Shown in pieces: positions 47,893 to 59,700 of a stretch of 64,000 nt of DNA (its first letter is position 1; each line of letters begins with the position of its first letter). The notes beneath the pieces were generated by a model. It was not told the origin of the DNA and searched no databases. It saw only the letters and a program-made list of their open reading frames with translations. The DNA lies in assembly GCF_001619985.1 (NCBI RefSeq), contig NW_017264196.1, positions 1,178,001-1,242,000 on the forward strand, written 5' to 3'. Source of the DNA: Xylona heveae TC161. Taxonomy: Eukaryota > Ascomycota > Xylonomycetes > Xylonales > Xylonaceae. A program made the translations under genes and the position numbers.

Positions 47893-49053
47893 CTATTTTC
47901 CATTCGCTGATCTCTTCATGTACTCGTCAATCCGAGCTCGGACAGATTCCACGAATGGTCTTGGAGCATCATCTGCAAACTGCATATTCATTCTCGCAAC
48001 CGTCACTGCTTTTTCCTTTGTGGAGCGCTCAAGCATGAGCTTCTCATACGACTTGATGGCTTTTGGAATGTCGTCCATAGTCTGCAAAATCGCATGCGCT
48101 AGATCCAATGAATCGCACATGGCCAAGTTGACTCCCCTTCCGGCGAATGGTGTCATTAAATGAGCAGCATCGCCCACAAGAGTCACACCAGGCTGCGAGT
48201 CCCACTGCTCTTCAACAGGGAGCATGTAAAGCGGGCGGGCAACGTACTCTTTGGCAAGTCGAATGAGGTCGAGATGAATGGACTGGATCTCGGAGAACGT
48301 CTGAAGCAGCAATTCCCGCACCTCCTCGGTGTCCTTTAGATCAATCCTAGCATCCGCGACCCATGACTCTGGTGCGCGAAAACAGGCGTACATTTTGATC
48401 CGACCCTCGCCGTTACGCTGAGCCGCGATTCTTTTGTTCGGTCCATATATGAAGTAGCTACCATCACCGACCATCTTTGAAATTTCGGGGTAGTCTTCCT
48501 CTACATTCTCGAAAGTCCATTCCACACCAGCAATACCTGAGTAAAACGGCTTCACAGGCGATACGAGCGGCCTGACTTTCGACCAGGCGCCGTCTGCGCC
48601 AACGATAAGGTCGAATCCTGTTTGCACGCCGTCTTCGAAATGAATAGTCCCATTACCCTCTACTCGGCGCACGTTGCTTCCCCAGCGAAAATATTCCGCG
48701 GGCAGTGAGTCGAGCAGCATCTGGCGCAGTACCTTGCGATCAATTTCAGGGCGTTGTTCGCCGGTGCCTTTGAAATCGATTTGTCGCTCGCCGCTGGCGT
48801 CTACAATAACGAGAGCTTCCCCTTCAGGCCGAGAGTGACGAAGGAACTGGTCCCACAAATTTGACTCCTTCAACGCGCGCTGGCCAGCATCGGGGTGTAG
48901 ATCAAGCGATCCGCCTTGGAGCCGCGCCTCGGAGTTTGCTTCGCGTTCAAAAATAGTCGTCTTGACTCCATTGACATGCAAAAGTCGAGCCAAGGTCAGA
49001 CCGGCAGGGCCAGCTCCAATAATAGCGATGGATAGGGTATTGGAGCGAGTCAT
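47893..49053 (-). CDS. FAD-dependent monooxygenase, TetX-like
   Basis: Intronless, 386 residues. The FAD-binding Rossmann motif IAIIGAGPAGLTLARLL starts at residue 9, the GADGAWSKVR segment lies near 150, and GDAAHLMTPFAGRGVNLAM near 293 gives the second FAD contact. These three elements in this spacing define the PHBH-type flavoprotein monooxygenases. The overall pattern (LQGGSLDLHPDAGQRAL, FRWGSNVRRVE) resembles the TetX/salicylate-hydroxylase-like group, which hydroxylates aromatic compounds with NAD(P)H and oxygen. No signal peptide, no membrane anchor. The lack of introns, unlike most neighbours, and the similarity to bacterial enzymes make bacterial ancestry possible but not shown. The substrate is unknown. 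Confidence 0.92.
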   Translation of the reverse strand: MTRSNTLSIAIIGAGPAGLTLARLLHVNGVKTTIFEREANSEARLQGGSLDLHPDAGQRALKESNLWDQFLRHSRPEGEALVIVDASGERQIDFKGTGEQRPEIDRKVLRQMLLDSLPAEYFRWGSNVRRVEGNGTIHFEDGVQTGFDLIVGADGAWSKVRPLVSPVKPFYSGIAGVEWTFENVEEDYPEISKMVGDGSYFIYGPNKRIAAQRNGEGRIKMYACFRAPESWVADARIDLKDTEEVRELLLQTFSEIQSIHLDLIRLAKEYVARPLYMLPVEEQWDSQPGVTLVGDAAHLMTPFAGRGVNLAMCDSLDLAHAILQTMDDIPKAIKSYEKLMLERSTKEKAVTVARMNMQFADDAPRPFVESVRARIDEYMKRSANGK

Positions 49054-50069
49054 ATTTGTGATGAAGTGGGAGAAGTAAATTGATATAAAATTCGCAAAGA
49101 AGATATAAGACCTCTGACAAGCAGTTATGGAACGGCGGTTAGAGAAGCCTTTTCAAGTCCGATTGTTCGTATATCTGAGTAGTTTGCTCGATGATGGCGC
49201 TGAGGTAGTGAAGTTGACTGCATTCTTATATCTAAGAGTTGGGACCCCTCTAAAATCGTGTCCACGTCACTTATGCACCAAAAATAAGCTACTTGAAGCC
49301 CAAAAGCCATTGTTGATAGAGCATGGATAAGCAGTTCCCTCCGCCAGTCAGCAGTATCACCCCCGGACGATCCGCGGACGACTCGGAGCTAGGTTAGCTC
49401 CGCGGGATTCCCGAGGAGCTCCGAGAGATGATAATCAAGATTTATAAGATAGCAAGATCTAGATATGATTAGATCGATTTCCCAAGAAACGAGGATCTAG
49501 ACAGAATCAAGAAGTACTCGTAGCCTGAACAGAGTAATTGTGAAGGCTAAAGAACCGCTATTAAATGGTGCAAGTGAAACTGATAATTGTTTCTTTGAAG
49601 ACCTTTGATTTCTATAAAGCGGTACTTATTTCGATATACACCTTTAAGGCAGTTGGTGTATCATGCAACAATTGGACAGAAAGCGACAGCATATTATCAG
49701 TTCAACACTGACAATGACTAGGATACAAAAGTCAATCTATGACCTGTATATACCTAGTAATTTGGACGCTCTTGATACTCGTATCAATATTTCATATTAT
49801 TCACTGACTTTGCAGTGAGTACTTGGCAAGTCGTCGTCAGGGTTCGTGATTAGGGCAACCCTAAAAAGGGACTCGCTTACATTACTGGCCCACACACAAA
49901 CGTGCCGAAACGAGCAAATTGGCGCTAAGCGAGGTCTTGCCCTCTGCCGGGAGAACCCTCAACGACCGAAATCCACGAGCACGACAATTGCGCAGCTCTG
50001 TCCCTCCCCCTCGACCACAACACCGGCAAAGGACAGGCAGAGACTCCCGTCGTCGTCCCACTCGCAATC
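49054..50069. promoter_or_regulatory. Divergent region between the monooxygenase and eS7 genes
   Basis: 1 kb with no supported gene. It contains inverted GC-rich repeats at 49371-49425 followed by an AT-rich stretch, and a telomere-repeat palindrome at 49850-49864. The last 200 bp lead into the ribosomal protein gene. Confidence 0.55.
49850..49864. promoter_or_regulatory. Inverted TTAGGG/CCCTAA pair upstream of the eS7 gene
   Basis: TTAGGG (49850-49855) and CCCTAA (49859-49864) are separated by 3 nt, about 205 bp upstream of the eS7 ATG. Telomere-like repeats bound by Tbf1-type Myb proteins are known in ribosomal protein promoters of several fungi. Binding here is an inference. Confidence 0.6.
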
Positions 50070-51131
50070 ATGGCCGCCCTTAACAAGATTGCGCCCAACA
50101 GCCCCTCGCGGGCTCAGCCGTCCGAGCTGGAGACCAGCATCGCCAACGCCATCTACGACCTCGAGTCCAACATCCCGGACCTGAAGACTGCTCTGCGGCC
50201 TTTGCAGTTCGTCTCCGCCCGTGAGGTACGGTTCCGCTTTTTGTTACAAAATCCCCGCTTTGTCGCCGTCGAAAAAAAAAATCAGATGTTGGAAAACGCG
50301 AAAGGCATTGGCTCGGTCAAGAAACGTGAAATCGGGTTTCAAGGTCATGGGAGGATGAATCAGGAATCTTGCAAGGTTCCGTGAGCTCTGAGTGAGCCGC
50401 GGACCCTGAAGCGAACAAAGAGGAGGAATCACAACTGGTCGAGCCAATGACTTGCGCGTCGAGTTTTTCGTGGAGGACTTAAAAGCGACATTTAGAGCGT
50501 CAGCGGAAATTATGCGATTGTTGCTAACGTTTACGAATAGATCGAGGTTGGCCACGGCAAGAAGGCTATTGTCATCTTCGTCCCTGTTCCCCTTCTCCAG
50601 GGCTTCCACAAGGTTCAGCAGCGGTACATTTCCCTCTCCATCTCCCCTTACCTCAGAACGCTTCCCTACGATCAGGAGAAATACCCTCCCCATCAGAGAG
50701 CAACAAAAGACAAGCCTTTCGGATTTCGCTGGGGACATAGAAAGCTGACGGATAGTCTTTGAATTAGCCTGACCCGTGAGCTCGAGAAGAAGTTCTCCGA
50801 CCGCCACGTCCTGGTCCTTGCTTCTCGCCGTATCCTTCCCCGCCAGAAGCGCTCTGCCCGCTCGCGGACCTCCCAGACCCAGAAGCGTCCCCGGTCCCGG
50901 ACTCTGACCGCGGTCCACGACGCTATCCTCGGCGACCTCGTCTTCCCCGTTGAGATTGTCGGCAAGCGTCTCCGTACCCGTGAGGACGGCAGCAAGGTGA
51001 CCAAGGTCATCCTGGACGAGAAGGAGCGGGGCGGCGTCGACTACAGACTTGACACCTACTCTGAGGTTTACAAGCGGTTGACCGGCAAGGGCGTCAACTT
51101 CGAGTTCCCCCAGAACTCGGCTGAGTTCTAA
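50070..51131 (+). CDS. RPS7: 40S ribosomal protein eS7
   Basis: Three exons, 50070-50225, 50541-50623 and 50768-51131, encode 200 residues, the normal length for eS7. Recognisable parts are [36 protein letters not shown] (across the first junction), [20 protein letters not shown] (across the second), [17 protein letters not shown] and [15 protein letters not shown], with the C-terminus [13 protein letters not shown]. It belongs to the small subunit body and is needed for early 40S assembly. Intron 1 (315 nt) is longer than most others in the window, as is common near the start of ribosomal protein genes, and intron 2 is 144 nt. A telomere-repeat palindrome lies about 205 bp upstream. Coding sequence is GC-rich, consistent with high expression. 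Confidence 0.97.
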
Positions 51132-51695
51132 ATGCGTTGATTTTTTCCTCTCTGATGGCATTGCGTCTTTGTTGGCGTGCTCGTCGGTAGTGGGTTAGTG
51201 GTTGGTCTTGATGACGAGTGTGTGAAGATAGATGAAGAAGAAAAAATATTCCACGGTTCTTTTTCTCTACTCTTTTCTCTTATGGGATAATGGCGGGACA
51301 GGGCAAAAAATTACCCACTGTGGCCTTTATTGGCTGTGGTTCTTGTTTAAACTTTTGCATGGCTTTTGCTACGTGTATTCTGGCTTCTGGGTTGCTGTGA
51401 TACGTACGGAGCCAGCCTGTATTTCCCCACACGACATGATAGCATTCGAAATCATTCATCCACTTTCCCCGGTCGACTTTTCTAAGCGCCCTTTGCCATA
51501 TCTCTCAGTCACGGTGATTCTTGCGTCCATATTGGGAACCCCCTTTTAAATCGATCATTCGAAACTTTATCATGTGCCCCTAGAGTGATAACCCCAATGC
51601 GCTTATCTTACGCCTTGATTGAATCAGATCATATGTTGCGAGATAACTCTATATCTATGATCGTACCGACATGACAACATTACATTTAAAGCCCA
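51132..51695. other. Convergent 3' regions, no gene seen
   Basis: 564 bp between eS7 (plus) and DCTN4 (minus), tail to tail. A frame at 51232-51549 spans this AT-rich sequence but matches no family and starts inside the expected 3' untranslated region of eS7. Confidence 0.55.
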
Positions 51696-53963
51696 TCAAG
51701 CTATCTTTGATATCCGACCTACGCCCAATACGCACCAATATGCCAATTCTCTCTTCACCTTCTTTTCCCCACGCTTATTCCTAACGATGACAGCGTCATC
51801 CGCAGCAGGCCCATCTTCGTCTTCACTCGATATGTCCGCCTCGTAGTTGATTCTCACGAAAACGGGTATTTCCAGAACATCTTCATCCTCTTCCAGCCCT
51901 GTCTCGCCAGGAGGCTCATCAGGATTGGAATCATGTTTTCCAGGATTATTAGTCGCCGCACTCTTGTTGGGCTTTGAAGAGGGAGACTCTTCATCTAGGT
52001 TTGCCGGGACAACTTCCAGCACGATGGTCGTCCAGTTGCGGCCCGAATCCCAGATCTTTCCAGCCTCTGCTTGTACAGGTCCGTCGAAGTCGGCGGCTGC
52101 TCGTGCGCGTTTGGCTGCGTCAAGAGCAGCAGCTGCGCCGGGCGTCGGTTGCGATTGATTTCCAGCTGCGCTTCCTCTGCTTTTTGCGCCAGGACCAGGC
52201 TCGCTCCCGCTGCTGCCGGCAGCAACGTCTGTGAGAGCTTCGTCCCACATGTCTGTGTTAGCGCCAATGTCGAATTGCGGGCAGAGAATGGTGACTTTGG
52301 ATCCGAATCGGCCGGGCGTGCGGGCCGGCGTGGCAAGCGTGACGCGGACAGGGTCGAAGAGGGGGTTGTGTAGTGTGAGGAGGAATTGGGTGGGGATGAG
52401 AGAAGGTAGGGCTTGGAGGTTGATGGAGGGAGCAGTTGGAGGAAGGGGAGTAGGAGCAGCTGTTACCGCTGGAGCTGCGGACGGAGGAGCAGGAGAAGGG
52501 ACAAGGGGCTTGAGGGTCATTGTAGGTACGTAGTTTCTGTTCGCGGTTGAGTCAGCTGGTGAATAGAGGATAATGATAGTGTACATCATTGGAGAGAAAG
52601 AAGAGATGGAGCTAAGAGATGGGCATGGAAACTTACAGTGCTACAAGGCGAATACGGTACCGCGTGCTGGCGACTTTACTCTCCGGTTTTGTAAGAATGT
52701 GCCGACACGTTCGGCATCGTCTGGCGCGTTTCGTACGAAGAAGCGTAGGGACTGGCCGCAGGTCACTGCACAGGAACAGAGTGGTTAGTATTTTCGAAAT
52801 GATCAATGGGTCAGGTTTTACCAACGGGTGGTACATACGACAGGAATCGCGCATCTCGGTTTTGCCAGGATTGCTGCTCTAGTTTTGCCGCTGTAGAAAA
52901 TAAATTAGTTATCATTACTACTGGCGTGTACGAATAATGGATCGACTTACTTCCCTCCCATCCTACGCTTTTCATTCGCTCAATAATTTCATCCTCTCCT
53001 TTGGCATCAAATAGCTTAACCCCTTCATCTTCACCAAAAGCCTCACGCATTGGCCTTATTTTGTCCTTCGGCCTGTGTGAAGAGAGTCTTCCTGCTCGAG
53101 AATATAGCCCCATTATCCGTGACAACGCTCCTGGTGATCCGTATCCAAATTCGTTATTTCCCCCGAAAGGGGATGACGCAGAAGTTTCCGCTAATTGGTC
53201 TGTGTAAAATGCTCTTATATTTGAAAAGTGGTCATCCACATCCTCAATTTCCTTATGCTGCTTCCAGGAATGATCATCTTCCTCCTCTGCATCATTGGTA
53301 TCTCCTCTCTTCCTGCGATCGCGTTCTCCGTCACGCTCTTTCCGTGTCAGCGTTGGCTGTCCACCATTTCGCATTCTCAATAGTTGCCCAGCAATTGCAG
53401 ACGGTCTGTCAAATCGAATTCCGATATCGAGTGAGCTCCATGCACAATAAGGGCAGGAGAGTATCCAGGATAAGTCTCTAGGGTCTGGCTTTTCGAGCGC
53501 GTTGACGGACAAAGGGGATGTGCAAATGGGACATTGGAAACAGTTCCGAGTGCATCTGCCTCTTGATTAGATTTTCATGCATTTTGATCCGCTGTAGGTT
53601 CGCCGCATTGCCAGACGCGTGGCTAAGAATAGGAGATGAAAACTCATACCTATTTCCCTCTGTCTTGACCGCACTGCTGGGCGACTCAAATAGACAGCTC
53701 GGACAGTACCAACAGAGCACCTCCTCCAGCGCGCATCGCGGACACCTGATTTGACGACAATCTTCGCAAAACAACAAATGCTCTAGAGGGTATAAAGAAT
53801 AATTCGCGCGGGGATTTCGTGGGTCAAACGTCTTCTCGTCTTCCTCGTCGTCATCCTCCGCATTTTCGCGGGACAAGCGGTTCGAATAAGGCCATACCGG
53901 TGGCAGTGTTGTTTCGCTCGCACAGGGGCAGGATATGTAAAGGTAAGGAAAAGACAATGCCAT
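51696..53963 (-). CDS. DCTN4: Dynactin p62 subunit (DCTN4)
   Basis: Five exons: 53963-53650, 53555-52951, 52890-52839, 52765-52637 and 52536-51696, encoding 646 residues. The N-terminus starts with SFPYLYISCPCASE. It carries cysteine pairs for zinc binding: CEDCRQIRCPRCALEEVLCWYC, CTRNCFQCPIC (across intron 1), CPYCAW and, after two further introns, CRTCRHILTKPES. These are the marks of dynactin p62. The C-terminal half has NYVPTMTLKPL, PFDPV-like beta-rich parts and RELAYWCVLGVGRI, with an Ala/Ser/Pro-rich insert. The protein sits in the pointed-end complex of the Arp1 filament with Arp11, p25 and p27 and helps dynein bind cargo; the Neurospora counterpart is ro-2. It is divergent from NDUFAF5 with a 404-bp gap. 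Confidence 0.95.
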
Positions 53964-54367
53964 TCTGTAATATAGGAGCCCAGCTCCCTAGGAGCTGTGG
54001 GAAAAGAGAATTGGTACAAAATCTCGAAATGATATTCCGCATTGACAGTTTCCGACAATTGTTGATAGTTGGACGTAAAGGGATGTTTGTCTTGTTTGTT
54101 TCGCTTTCAATATCAAATGGCGTTTCAGGAACATCTCGTCTACCCAAATTCAGGGTCTCCGACTTGACTCTCAACGTCACTGTGTTTCTTTCCCCAGAAT
54201 AATGAGCTCTTAGCTCAATCAGCGATTCTCGTGCAATTGTGTGGGCCAGTACAAATCCACAAAATAAATATTATTTTCATAGAGAAATTGTATACTAATG
54301 TGAAACTATCGCGCCTTTTTCTCAATCAATTTTGCCCATTGCTGGGCAGGCAGCCTTGTTACCCGCG
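53964..54367. promoter_or_regulatory. Compact bidirectional promoter (DCTN4 / NDUFAF5)
   Basis: 404 bp between divergent start codons. No classical TATA box stands out. An open frame runs through much of it (53819-54202) but has no family match and overlaps DCTN4 exon 1. Confidence 0.55.
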
Positions 54368-55557
54368 ATGAAGTCCGTTCCCCGCATCTCCGCATTATCG
54401 TTGACTGCTTCCCGCCATACTATATCGACACGAGCAGGGCATTCAATTTTCTGTCGGTATTACGCTGTTCAAGCCCCTGGTGCTCCAACTCTCGAAATAT
54501 TCAACAAGCATGCAAAATACCTCCAGAAAGAACGCGCAGCGTCCAACGCTGAAGCTAGCCGAAGGGTAGACTACCTCCGAGATGAGGTTGCAACGAGGTT
54601 ATGTGAGCGATTACTTGTACGTGCTTCTCGCCATTTCATAATCACTCTTATTTCTCTTAATACCTAACTCCATTGCCTCTCAAGGAAGGGACTTCGAATA
54701 ACTAATTGTAAATCTGCCCTCTCTAGTTCATTAACAGATCGCTCCCTCATGTCCTCGACCTTGGTGCCAATGCATGCCATATTTCACGGATCTTGACCCT
54801 TTCCAATCTAGATCCAGATCCTTCCTTGCCTCCAGCTCCGCCGCTGTGTAATCGAATCGAGAAACTTACTGCTGCGGATGCGTCTCCAACGATGCTCTAC
54901 CGCGATGCATCTCTGCCTTATAACAATGACTTGAACATTCATCGGGAGGTTCTTAATGACCCAGAGCATCTCCCCTGGGAACCGAACACTTTCGATGCTG
55001 TGCTTAGCAGTCTCTCACTGCATTGGATCAACGATCTGCCAAGCGTCCTTGCGCAGGTAGAATCGATACTCAAGCCAGATGGCCCGTTCTTGGCTGCTAT
55101 GCTAGGCGGAGACTCACTTTACGAGCTACGTACCTCTTTGCAATTAGCTGAGATGGAGCGACGGGGCGGTGTAAGCCCACGCGTCTCACCCCTTGCTGAT
55201 GTGCGGGATGTTGGAGGCTTACTGCAGCGGGCTCGCTTCAAGCTGTTGACTGTAGACGTGGATGATATTATTGTGGATTATCCGGATTCATTTGCGTTAA
55301 TGACAGATCTGCAAGCCATGGGTGAAAGTAATGCCGTACTGGGAAGGGAGCCAGGTCCAATTCCACGAGACGTCCTGCTGGCAGCCGAACCAATCTATCG
55401 GGAACTGCATGGGAATGAAGACGGGACGCTACCGGCGACCTTCCGGCTCATTTATATGATCGGATGGAAGGAAGGACCGGGCCAAAAAGGGCCTTTGGAG
55501 AGGGGAAGTGGACAAACGAACATGAAAGATATCCTAGAAGGCAATGATAAGAAATAG
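54368..55557 (+). CDS. NDUFAF5: NDUFAF5-type mitochondrial methyltransferase (complex I assembly)
   Basis: Two exons, 54368-54616 and 54727-55557 (110-nt intron, phase 0), encode 359 residues. The first 36 residues are rich in Arg, Ser and Thr without acidic residues (MKSVPRISALSLTASRHTIS), a mitochondrial targeting signal. The mature part begins TLEIFNKHAKYLQKERAA, then RRVDYLRDEVATRLCERL, the family's BioC-like signature. The SAM motif VLDLGAN follows directly after the intron. DAVLSSLSLHWINDLP and GPFLAAMLGGDSLYELRTSL are highly typical. NDUFAF5 hydroxylates an arginine of NDUFS7 during early complex I assembly in the matrix. Start chosen at the first true ATG; the frame upstream is open but only from a TTG. 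Confidence 0.94.
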
Positions 55558-55869
55558 ATGGAGTAACTCTCTGGTATTGCGAAAGATCATGTATTTAGAT
55601 ATATTCCTCTTGTGGTGCTGGATAATATAGTATGGGCTGGATTGATCTTCTACAGGCGTCGATGCGCAAATGCTGTATATATTCGGGAGGGTTTGTAACA
55701 GCCGGTGAAGAAAAAATATACGCGCCAAAATTCTTTGTTTGGGTGCCCGACATAGTTAAATATCCTTTTCCTTTCCACGACGATGGCGAAAAAGGTGGCT
55801 CTGTATCACCTCGCCCGAGCGCAGAGATCATTCTGTGAGATTCTTTGAAGAGCGCAAATCATTACAAAT
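55558..55869. other. Convergent 3' regions, no gene seen
   Basis: 312 bp between NDUFAF5 (plus) and ARPC5 (minus). No coding signal. Confidence 0.55.
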
Positions 55870-56751
55870 TCATACTGTTCTCCGATCTGTCATAACACGA
55901 ACGATACTACCAGGGCCCGCAATCTCGACCAACTGTTGAGACCTTGTTAGCAATGGGTACAACTGTGAATCAAGACGACATTGTGCGAAAATCATTGTAT
56001 TACCTTTTCGTGCCAGCTCAATAAAACGCTCATGGCCTGGCCAGAGCCTTCTCCGCCACCCCGAGAGGTGATCTGCGAGAACCCTGTGGGTTGTGGTGAA
56101 ATTGGCTTGCCGGCAACGCTCGAGGGTTGCGTTAATGACATTCCCTTATACCTGAAAGCCACGCTCATCAGGTTAATTGTTCGCGAATGCGAGAATGGAA
56201 GGCGGTAAAAAGATGAGAAATTTTGAACAGAGGCACCTTCACAGTCTGTAATGGTCCTCATCCTTTCAGGCAGAGGTGTAGCTAAGCTATGGTCACGGAG
56301 ACTTACAGGTATTTCATCAAAATATCCAGAGTCTCACTTCCGCCTTCGGATTGATATATGCGGGTCAATATGGGGGACATCTCTGCTTGCTTTATTGACT
56401 GGAGAATCTCGATAACGGTAGCAAGATGGACTTCCTGTTTACGTGGACATCATCAGCAATACTGAGCTAGAGCAAGATTACCCTGAGGGGTATGGAGGCA
56501 GGATTAAGTGAGGAACGTCTAATCACCTTTGCTTTGTCATCGCCACCGTATGGCGCATTCTGAAGCGCGCCGATCAGAGCGCCCTCTGCATCTCCACCTC
56601 GAAGAAGCTGTCTGATCTGTCCAGCTAAGCTCTGCACATCGGCAGCAGAGACTGGTACCAAAGGCGGAAGAAGAGTTGAGGTATCGAAGTTGATCGAGGA
56701 ATCGGGGTCCAAACGATCGACGTCAATGGTGCGATAATTAACGTAGGCCAT
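55870..56751 (-). CDS. ARPC5: Arp2/3 complex subunit 5 (ARPC5/Arc15)
   Basis: Four exons: 56751-56527, 56434-56307, 56151-56004 and 55932-55870, encoding 187 residues. The N-terminus NYRTIDVDRLDPDS and the segment QLLRGGDAEGALIGALQNAPYG are classic ARPC5. After splicing come EVHLATVIEILQSIKQAEMS, LDILMKYLYKGM and SVLLSWHEKLVEIAGPGSIV, with the C-terminus RVMTDRRTV. The fungal-type insert QPSSVAGKPISPQPTGFSQ lies in exon 3. The subunit tethers ARPC1 and Arp2 in the seven-protein complex that nucleates branched actin, used for endocytic patches near hyphal tips. All four splice junctions keep phase. It is convergent with NDUFAF5, and its promoter side opens into the gene-free right flank. Confidence 0.95.
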
Positions 56752-59700
56752 GTTGGATATCGTATGAAGCTTGGAATGAAAGCTGTTATGACGGAATTGG
56801 CTATGCTGGGTTGACTAGGCGTAGTTTGGATGCCCGTGTTATGTATGAGGGAAGATTACTCCCTGATCGAACTTCTTGAGACGGAGGAAGAGTCGTCAAA
56901 GACGTACTGGGTTGGAGCCTGGACGACAGCTTAAGCTTCCTGGTGTCCTGGCTTGGAGGTGAGCTGCGGATGATGCCCCTCGGACGAGACGCGGTACGCT
57001 AATCTTGGGAAACCATTAGCGCAGCACTCCAGTCTTTTATTCTTCACCGTAGAGCCTAGCATCTCTTAAACAGAACGCAGAAGAGAAGGCATCCGAAGGA
57101 GCTCTAGTTAAGATACCTTGCGTAGTAGGTAACTTTTGCTCTGGTCCTTCGCGGATCCATAACGGGACTACATAACCGGAAATCTTACAAGGGCTCACTA
57201 TTTGACGCATTCTGGCATGTCGATAATGAAATTGGAAATGTCACAAGAAATGGAGCGATTAAATATCACTTCACCATGAGATATCTTTCAACTGTTTCAC
57301 ATGTCTGCGAAATTTATCATATTGGACAAATGAGGATCTCAAACGAAAGAAAATCGTGCACGTCGTGCGTATGATTAAGGCTAGGATTATGATTATGATT
57401 ATAGATAATACTTTTATAATACGTATACGTCTCGGCCGAGACAATGACGGACCATTTCCCGTCCCAAATATAGCCAGTTGCATAGTAATTGTAGCGTCCA
57501 GATGCGCACTGTTAGAAGCAAATGTGTGCAGATTGCAGATTGCAGACGCAGATGCGCCGCCGTGGCGGGCCGGACCCAGATCCCCGATCGCCGCCCCTGC
57601 GCATTTGCAGATGATTCCCTTGCCTGTTACCCCCCTCCCCCAACTCCAAAAAAACGCTTGCACCGAGAAAGAGAGGACCTCCGCAACGGATCGAGAATGC
57701 AAGATAGCGCCGCCCGGATCGCCCTCCCCGGCGCTAAACCCCAGGTCTAAAATGTGACCTGGGGTTTGGGTTTGTGATACCAATTTCCCCGATAATAATC
57801 CGTCCATCCTTCAAGTGAAGATTGGGCGCGACCTCCTCAGAACGCCCCCATGTCTGCGCGAGTATCTCTCGGACGCTTCAACGCTCCTCCAGAATAGGGA
57901 ACCCATGTCTAAGCAGAACAGAGGTGGCGCGTCCGAACAGGTCACTTCTAGACCGGTAACAAATGGACGAAAGCCTCCACAAAGAAAAGAAGGAAAATAA
58001 CATGTCCCAAATTGCCCCGAAGCGGCCGTAGTCTAGTCCAACGCCAAAAACCGAAAAGAAAGCAAGTAACTTTTGTGTGATGGCCGAGAGTGGTAGTAAT
58101 ACATCGAATGAAGAAAATCCGTCGCTAAGATGCAAGGACGTGGGAAACGACAAGACCGAATGAAAATCCAATGCGGCAAAAGGGATAATCCGGTTCAGAA
58201 CGAATCGCTTCGTGCTTATGAATATATCGCTGAAAAGATGATTTGGGTATTAAATGCTGATAAGTGGTAAGATCGCCTTTGGGTATGATGCCGACGAAAA
58301 GTCTAATGCAATGGAGATGCGCAGTCGACAAGACATGAGTGTAGGGATAGAGGTAAGGATAGAGGAGACGTTTGTCGGGGGTGTCGGGCCTAATGCATCC
58401 ATTAGCAAGGTGCGCTTTGGGACATTCGATGAGGCGATGCGACGCGTCGGCTTTAGCAGACGGAAATCTTACCTGTCAAAACCAACACGCCCGCGATGCG
58501 AAAAGAACCAAAGAAAAAATGTATACGCAGCATCTCCAAAGACCGAAATGAAAGGTAAGAAGGGCGAAGTGGTGGAAATCCATTGGGTAAAATTCGCGAT
58601 CAACGTTTTGGCGGGGGCTGATTGGGCTTTTGCACACCCGTCGTATCGTATGCTCCGCGACCCATGTTTGAAATAGCAGCGTCCCTGACGAGCATTGAAG
58701 AAGGAAGAAGCGTTCTTCGCACTGCCCAGTATATTAGCACTTTCTATCAAGGAACTCTAACTCGGCTTTTAAATCGCTCCACGGATGGACCATGGGTGAG
58801 CATCTCTGAGCTGACTCACAATTGTTGCTAGGAGAGTATGCACCTAATGTAGCCAGCGTTGTCTCCGCCGTAAGCTGATTGCAGCGGAATTGTTGATTGA
58901 TTGCCGTGTAGGATCTTCGTCTAATGTAGGGAAGCTGCAAATTTGGACCAAGTTTTTAAACGCCGAGGTAGTGTTGAAAAGTCTGCGAAAGGAAGGCTCG
59001 CAATTGAAAAATTGTAATTATTGTAATAATGAATGACAATGGGTGATGGCAGACGTCAATATATAGAGATCGCAGAGCGGTGCTTGGTTCCACGACGTGG
59101 TGTCGTTGACGGCTGCGACAGGTCAAATCGCAACAGAGGGGCCACAAAAAAAAGTTCAATGAAGCAAGCAATCGAGCAGGAAGCCGGGCCACAGGGGTCA
59201 AGAACAGAGCTATCACAGCCAATGGTAGCTCCCCCAAATATGACTGCGCGACAGGAAGCTGGGGCCGGAAGGGTTGATATAGCATGCCGACGCCCCTTAG
59301 GAAGCTCATAGCCGAGACAAGGAACGATGAGATTATCCCTTTCCTTCAAAGAAACGAAAGTTTCCTGAGCCGGCCTGGGCCGCGGGAAGAACAGATGACG
59401 CAGGACTGTGTCTGTTCGAGCGACCGGGGGGGTTGCTTTTTTTTGCAAGTGTGTGGCAGGGTCCATCAACGACCGAACGGCCAAGGGGAGACCCAAAAAT
59501 TGGAACCGTCTGAACTCTGGGGGGGTGGTCGGTTGCTTGAGGTGCGGGATTCACCAGGGCGAGAAGGTGGGAACGAAGGAAATGTTTCTGCCTGGGTTTG
59601 GGGTACAAAGTCTCTCATTTCACCATACATTATTCAAATCATCACACTTATGCTTCGTGTCCAGGCGTTTCATCTCAAAAGGATTTACGCCATCATTCCG

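Noticed and set aside
50244-51161. 305-codon minus-strand frame opposite eS7
   Set aside because: It crosses the introns and exons of a clear ribosomal protein gene and has no match of its own.
57271-57807. Minus-strand frame of 178 codons in the right flank
   Set aside because: Isoleucine runs and low-complexity ends suggest chance. There is no family motif, and a plus-strand frame covers the same bases.
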